A stretch of DNA of 14,084 bases from G020354085 sp964629975 (GTDB lineage: Bacteria; Pseudomonadota; Gammaproteobacteria; Acidiferrobacterales; Sulfurifustaceae), in contig CAZVUN010000079.1 of assembly GCA_964629975.1 (NCBI GenBank), positions 1-14,084 on the forward strand, read 5' to 3'. How positions within the stretch are numbered: the stretch's first letter is position 1; every line of letters starts with the position of its first letter. Below the pieces are notes generated by a model that worked only from the letters and a program-made list of their open reading frames with translations, was not told where the DNA came from and ran no database searches. Shown piece by piece: positions 12,715 through 14,084 of this stretch. Made by a program: the position numbers and the translations under genes.

Positions 12715-14084
12715 TCAGGCGAACACGCCGTGCAGAAACCAGCGGCGTGCGCCGTCGAGCTCACGGTACACCCACAGCCGCGCGCCCTGCGGGCTGCGCG
12801 CGATGAAGTAATCGCGCCGCACCTCGGCGTCATCCCACCAGCCGGACTCGATGCGCTCCCGGTCGCCTTCGAGCGCCAGCACGCCGTCGAGGCATGGCTG
12901 CCCGCCACGCTCCTCGAGCGCCAGCGGCGATGGCAGCAGCCACAGCGGGCGCGCCTTGCCACTCCCGCCCGCGCCCGCCTGCCCGGGCGCCACATAGCGC
13001 CACGCGCGCTCGGGTCGGTGCTCCGGCAGGAGGGCGAGCCCCCGCACCGCATCGTCTCCCAGGCGCGCCTTGAGCCGCTCGATCAGGGCCGTGCGCGCCT
13101 CGACCTCGGCATGCTTTGCTGCGAACAGGTCACGCGCGCGCTGGGCGAGCGGCACGAGCCGATCGGCGCGCAGCGTGAGCGCCTCCACCGGCGCCGGCAG
13201 CGCAACGCGCGCGAGGCGCTCGCGCCACAGCGCGGTGAGATGCCCGACATCACGCGTGGGCGCCGCCAGGCCGAGCACGACCTCGGTCGGTGCGTGCTGC
13301 GGGTGGTGCAGCGTGAGCGCCAATCCCGCCACCCCGGCGCCACGCGCAATCAGAAAACCACCCAGCTCCACGAGCAGGCGGTGCAGCGCGAACAGCACCC
13401 CCGCGCTGGTATCGACAGTGCCGGGCAGCGCGAGGTGACCGCGATAGCGGGACGGGGCGACATACAGCGGACGCGGGTCGGGCGCGCGCCCGAGCGCGCG
13501 GTCGAGCGTGGCGATGAGCTCCGCACCCAGGCGGCGCGCCAGCCCATCGCGCGGCAGACGCAGACACTCACCCACGGTGCGCACCCCCATGCCATGCAAC
13601 GTGGCGTACTGACGCTCCGTCAGCGCGAGCCCGGCGAGCGGCAGCGGCGCCACCGCCCCGGGCAGTGCCGCGCAATCCGTCACCGCATGCTCCCGCCCGG
13701 CGTGCGCGAACCAGGTGGCGGCGAGCGGCGTGGGCGCGACCGCCAGCCGCGCCTCGCAGCCGAGCGCGGCGACCCCCGCACGCAATTGCTGAACGAGCGC
13801 TTGCAGGCCGCCGAACAAGGCAAGGCTGCCGCGCACTTCGAGCAGCAGCGTCGCCGGCGGTGCGAGGCTCACCTGCGAGGTGAACTGCCCGGCCCAGGCG
13901 GCGAGCCGCGCGAGTAGCGCCTGTTCGGCGGCCGTATCGCGCGCGCAGGCGCGCAGCGTCGCAACCAGCGCCTGCGCGGCGCCGAGGCGCATGCCGGGCT
14001 GCACTCCGCGCGCGCACGCGGCGCGGTTGGCGAAAAGCACCGTAGGCATGCGCCCGCCGGTGTGCACGACGCAGGGCGCGGCGT
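12715..14084 (-). CDS. imuB: ImuB, Y-family mutasome protein (5' end off the window)
   Basis: The minus-strand frame is open to the right edge (456 codons plus stop visible), and residues before the GTG at 14067 (AAPCVV) continue the typical ImuB N-terminal region, so the gene starts beyond the window. Recognisable parts are NRAACARGVQPGMRLGAAQAL (Y-family palm/fingers), a helix-hairpin-helix-like GVRTVGECLRLPRDGLARRLG, the little-finger region, and the diagnostic C-terminal tail RPLWLLPSPLALEERGG, then RIESGWWDDAEVRRDYFIAR and WFLHGVFA. ImuB is a catalytically inactive polymerase homologue that links ImuA, the error-prone polymerase DnaE2/ImuC and the sliding clamp in SOS-induced mutagenesis. 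imuA, normally upstream, and any LexA box would lie to the right. The VanZ-like gene ends 12 bases away in convergent orientation. Confidence 0.93.
   Translation of the reverse strand, partial: AAPCVVHTGGRMPTVLFANRAACARGVQPGMRLGAAQALVATLRACARDTAAEQALLARLAAWAGQFTSQVSLAPPATLLLEVRGSLALFGGLQALVQQLRAGVAALGCEARLAVAPTPLAATWFAHAGREHAVTDCAALPGAVAPLPLAGLALTERQYATLHGMGVRTVGECLRLPRDGLARRLGAELIATLDRALGRAPDPRPLYVAPSRYRGHLALPGTVDTSAGVLFALHRLLVELGGFLIARGAGVAGLALTLHHPQHAPTEVVLGLAAPTRDVGHLTALWRERLARVALPAPVEALTLRADRLVPLAQRARDLFAAKHAEVEARTALIERLKARLGDDAVRGLALLPEHRPERAWRYVAPGQAGAGGSGKARPLWLLPSPLALEERGGQPCLDGVLALEGDRERIESGWWDDAEVRRDYFIARSPQGARLWVYRELDGARRWFLHGVFA

Noticed and set aside
12730..13917. Plus-strand open frame of 395 codons opposite imuB
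   Set aside because: The minus strand gives a clear ImuB with its diagnostic C-terminal tail; the plus frame is Arg/Gln-rich and motif-free.

Overview
This is a high-GC proteobacterial chromosome segment. A beta- or gammaproteobacterium is likely, judging from the ImuB, CinA-like, VanZ-like and PsrABC-like proteins, but no rRNA or other placing marker is present. Third codon positions are strongly G/C throughout the main genes. The left 1.2 kb is less GC-rich and looks acquired.

Left edge (1-1218): the distal part of an integron gene-cassette array. It has the 3' end of one cassette gene, a clear attC site (137-200), a cassette with an ABM-fold small protein, a second textbook attC (604-663), and a cassette with a SgcJ/EcaC (NTF2-fold) protein. 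This last cassette is followed by a degenerate attC candidate (about 1161-1218). No integrase is visible. From cassette orientation it would lie to the left, if it exists.

1219-3935: apparent host sequence. It holds a tiny membrane peptide, a DUF2892 membrane protein, a secreted Cys-rich protein of unknown function with an uncertain start, a thioredoxin-type glutathione peroxidase and a CinA-N/MoCF-domain protein. A 13-bp-stem terminator (3967-4002) separates these from the convergent rhodanese gene.

4024-10918: the main point of interest, a respiratory locus. A periplasmic single-domain rhodanese (minus strand) diverges from a plus-strand operon. The operon encodes a Tat-exported molybdopterin oxidoreductase of the PsrA/PhsA type, a four-cluster [4Fe-4S] subunit (PsrB-like), an eight-helix NrfD/PsrC-like quinone subunit, a second rhodanese-fold protein that has lost its catalytic cysteine, and a secreted cytochrome with eleven CXXCH motifs. 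The 386-bp divergent region contains a perfect 20-bp CRP/FNR-like palindrome at class II distance from a possible -10 on each side. Together this suggests a redox-regulated sulfur (or metalloid) enzyme exchanging electrons with the quinone pool and with a multihaem relay. Substrate and direction cannot be read from sequence.

10999-14084: a HemN/HutW-like radical SAM protein, a VanZ-family membrane protein, and, convergent on the minus strand, the C-terminal part of ImuB (mutasome Y-family protein), which runs off the right edge. I saw no tRNA, rRNA or CRISPR array.
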